From contig CALSOT010000002.1 of the NCBI GenBank assembly GCA_943788045.1, forward strand, positions 304,310 through 368,309: a stretch of 64,000 bases of DNA. Direction: 5' to 3'. Positions 63,444 through 64,000 of this stretch are shown here, one piece after another. Position 1 is the first letter of the stretch; each line of letters starts with the position of its first letter. Made by a program: the position numbers and the translations under genes. This DNA comes from an uncultured Polaribacter sp. GTDB taxonomy: Bacteria > Bacteroidota > Bacteroidia > Flavobacteriales > Flavobacteriaceae. The notes under the pieces are model-generated. The model searched no databases, had not been told where the DNA came from, and saw nothing but the letters and a program-made list of their open reading frames with translations.

Positions 63444-64000
63444 TTCTTTTGATAAAAATTATAATTTTTTAAAAGTCTATTTAACTTGTAAGTGAAAAAA
63501 GCAAATAATTGCCAAAAAGGGCGAATAACTTCCCTAATTATCTTTTTATACCTCGCTATCCCTTTCTGCTGCAAAGTAGTGCCACCTAAATTGTAATCAT
63601 TGCTAATTACATATTTTTTTTTAGTAACTAGCACTGGAGTTTTATGCTTAAAAACGTCTTGCTTCAATACGTCTATTGGTGAATAAATGGTTTTTAAATT
63701 TTTAAAAAGATTTTTTGCTGCTTTTTTTCCAATAATTTGTCCCGTAGTTTGCAAAGGAGGAACCAAGAATAGTTGTGTAAATTCTTTTTTATTTAGTGGA
63801 TAAAAGCCCTTCCTTCCAGAAATATCTACAAAATCGTTTATTGTTATTTCATTAAAAATTTCAGGTAAATCTTTAAAAAATGACTCATCTACTAGTGCGT
63901 CATCTTCAAGAATAATAGCAAATTGTTCTTTTTGGTTTTGTATTTCTCTCCATAGTTCAAAGTAAGTTTTGGTTAAACCAATTTCTCCATCATTCAAATT
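63440..64000 (-). CDS. Glycosyltransferase family 25 (LPS biosynthesis), 5' end outside window
   Basis: Only the C-terminal ~187 codons are seen; the frame is still open at base 64000 and the TTG at 63997 is unlikely to be the start. Recognisable GT25 parts are GEIGLTKTYFELWREI, the metal site AIILEDDALVD, and PLQTTGQIIGKKAAKNL with YSPIDVLKQD further on. GT25 enzymes add galactose or glucose to lipooligosaccharide. The tail is basic and hydrophobic, which fits membrane association. The stop (bases 63440-63442) shares TTAA with the stop of the GT2 gene on the other strand. Confidence 0.85.
   Translation of the reverse strand, partial: NLNDGEIGLTKTYFELWREIQNQKEQFAIILEDDALVDESFFKDLPEIFNEITINDFVDISGRKGFYPLNKKEFTQLFLVPPLQTTGQIIGKKAAKNLFKNLKTIYSPIDVLKQDVFKHKTPVLVTKKKYVISNDYNLGGTTLQQKGIARYKKIIREVIRPFWQLFAFFTYKLNRLLKNYNFYQKN

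Overview
The window looks like a chromosome segment of a marine Flavobacteriaceae bacterium (phylum Bacteroidota), closest in feel to Polaribacter or Tenacibaculum. The evidence is the strongly AT-rich DNA, the type IX secretion system (T9SS) substrates with PorP/SprF partners, gldF/gldG, the Bacteroidota -7 promoter box TAnnTTTG in front of many genes, and family versions restricted to this phylum (DUF4835, DUF5606, DUF6913, the divergent omega subunit, the ABC permease/M1 peptidase fusion). The genus is an inference. I see no tRNA, rRNA, CRISPR array, transposase, integrase or recognised defence system.

Region 1 (1-17.3 kb) is a surface-adhesion island. On the + strand, the end of a calcium-binding thrombospondin-type-3 protein with a type B T9SS sorting domain is followed by a PorP/SprF-like barrel and an OmpA/LysM anchor protein. 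An NHL-repeat T9SS cargo follows. Facing them on the - strand is a giant SprB-like adhesin of about 10.5 kb (17257 down to 6788) with its own PorP/SprF partner. The adhesin holds six copies of an approximately 871-bp tandem repeat, each made of three Ig-like modules. As written it is broken by about 14 small indels. Those I compared base by base look like hybrids of two in-frame sister variants, which points to a consensus or assembly artefact more than to gene death.

Region 2 (17.6-28.3 kb) is mostly housekeeping: RluF, Tgt, an LptF/LptG permease, an EamA transporter, AccA, a TlpA-like lipoprotein, a histidine ammonia-lyase, a DUF2911 protein, an aquaporin-family channel and an NAD-binding epimerase-like protein.

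Region 3 (28.4-49.2 kb) holds gldG/gldF, an operon of SAM hydroxide adenosyltransferase, ABM and GNAT genes, PhoH, purC-fabV, a pair of unknown genes, TerC, TauE/SafE, acetyl-CoA synthetase, an ABC exporter, a NUDIX protein, an M42 peptidase and an ABC ATPase next to a 1216-residue ABC permease fused to an M1 aminopeptidase.

Region 4 (49.3-64.0 kb) is a core-biosynthesis block: a phytase-like lipoprotein, DUF6913, dapA, bamD-rpoZ-coaBC-DUF4835-recN, fabI, a glycosyltransferase, the ruvX-def-DUF5606-mazG operon on the - strand, dapD, and two more glycosyltransferases that open an envelope-polysaccharide region running off the window. fabV and fabI lie only 21 kb apart, so the cell appears to have two unrelated enoyl-ACP reductases.

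The most notable biology is the repeat-built adhesin with its dedicated secretion partner. Three genes also appear to be transcribed as leaderless mRNAs. Nothing here is clearly a wholly new system.
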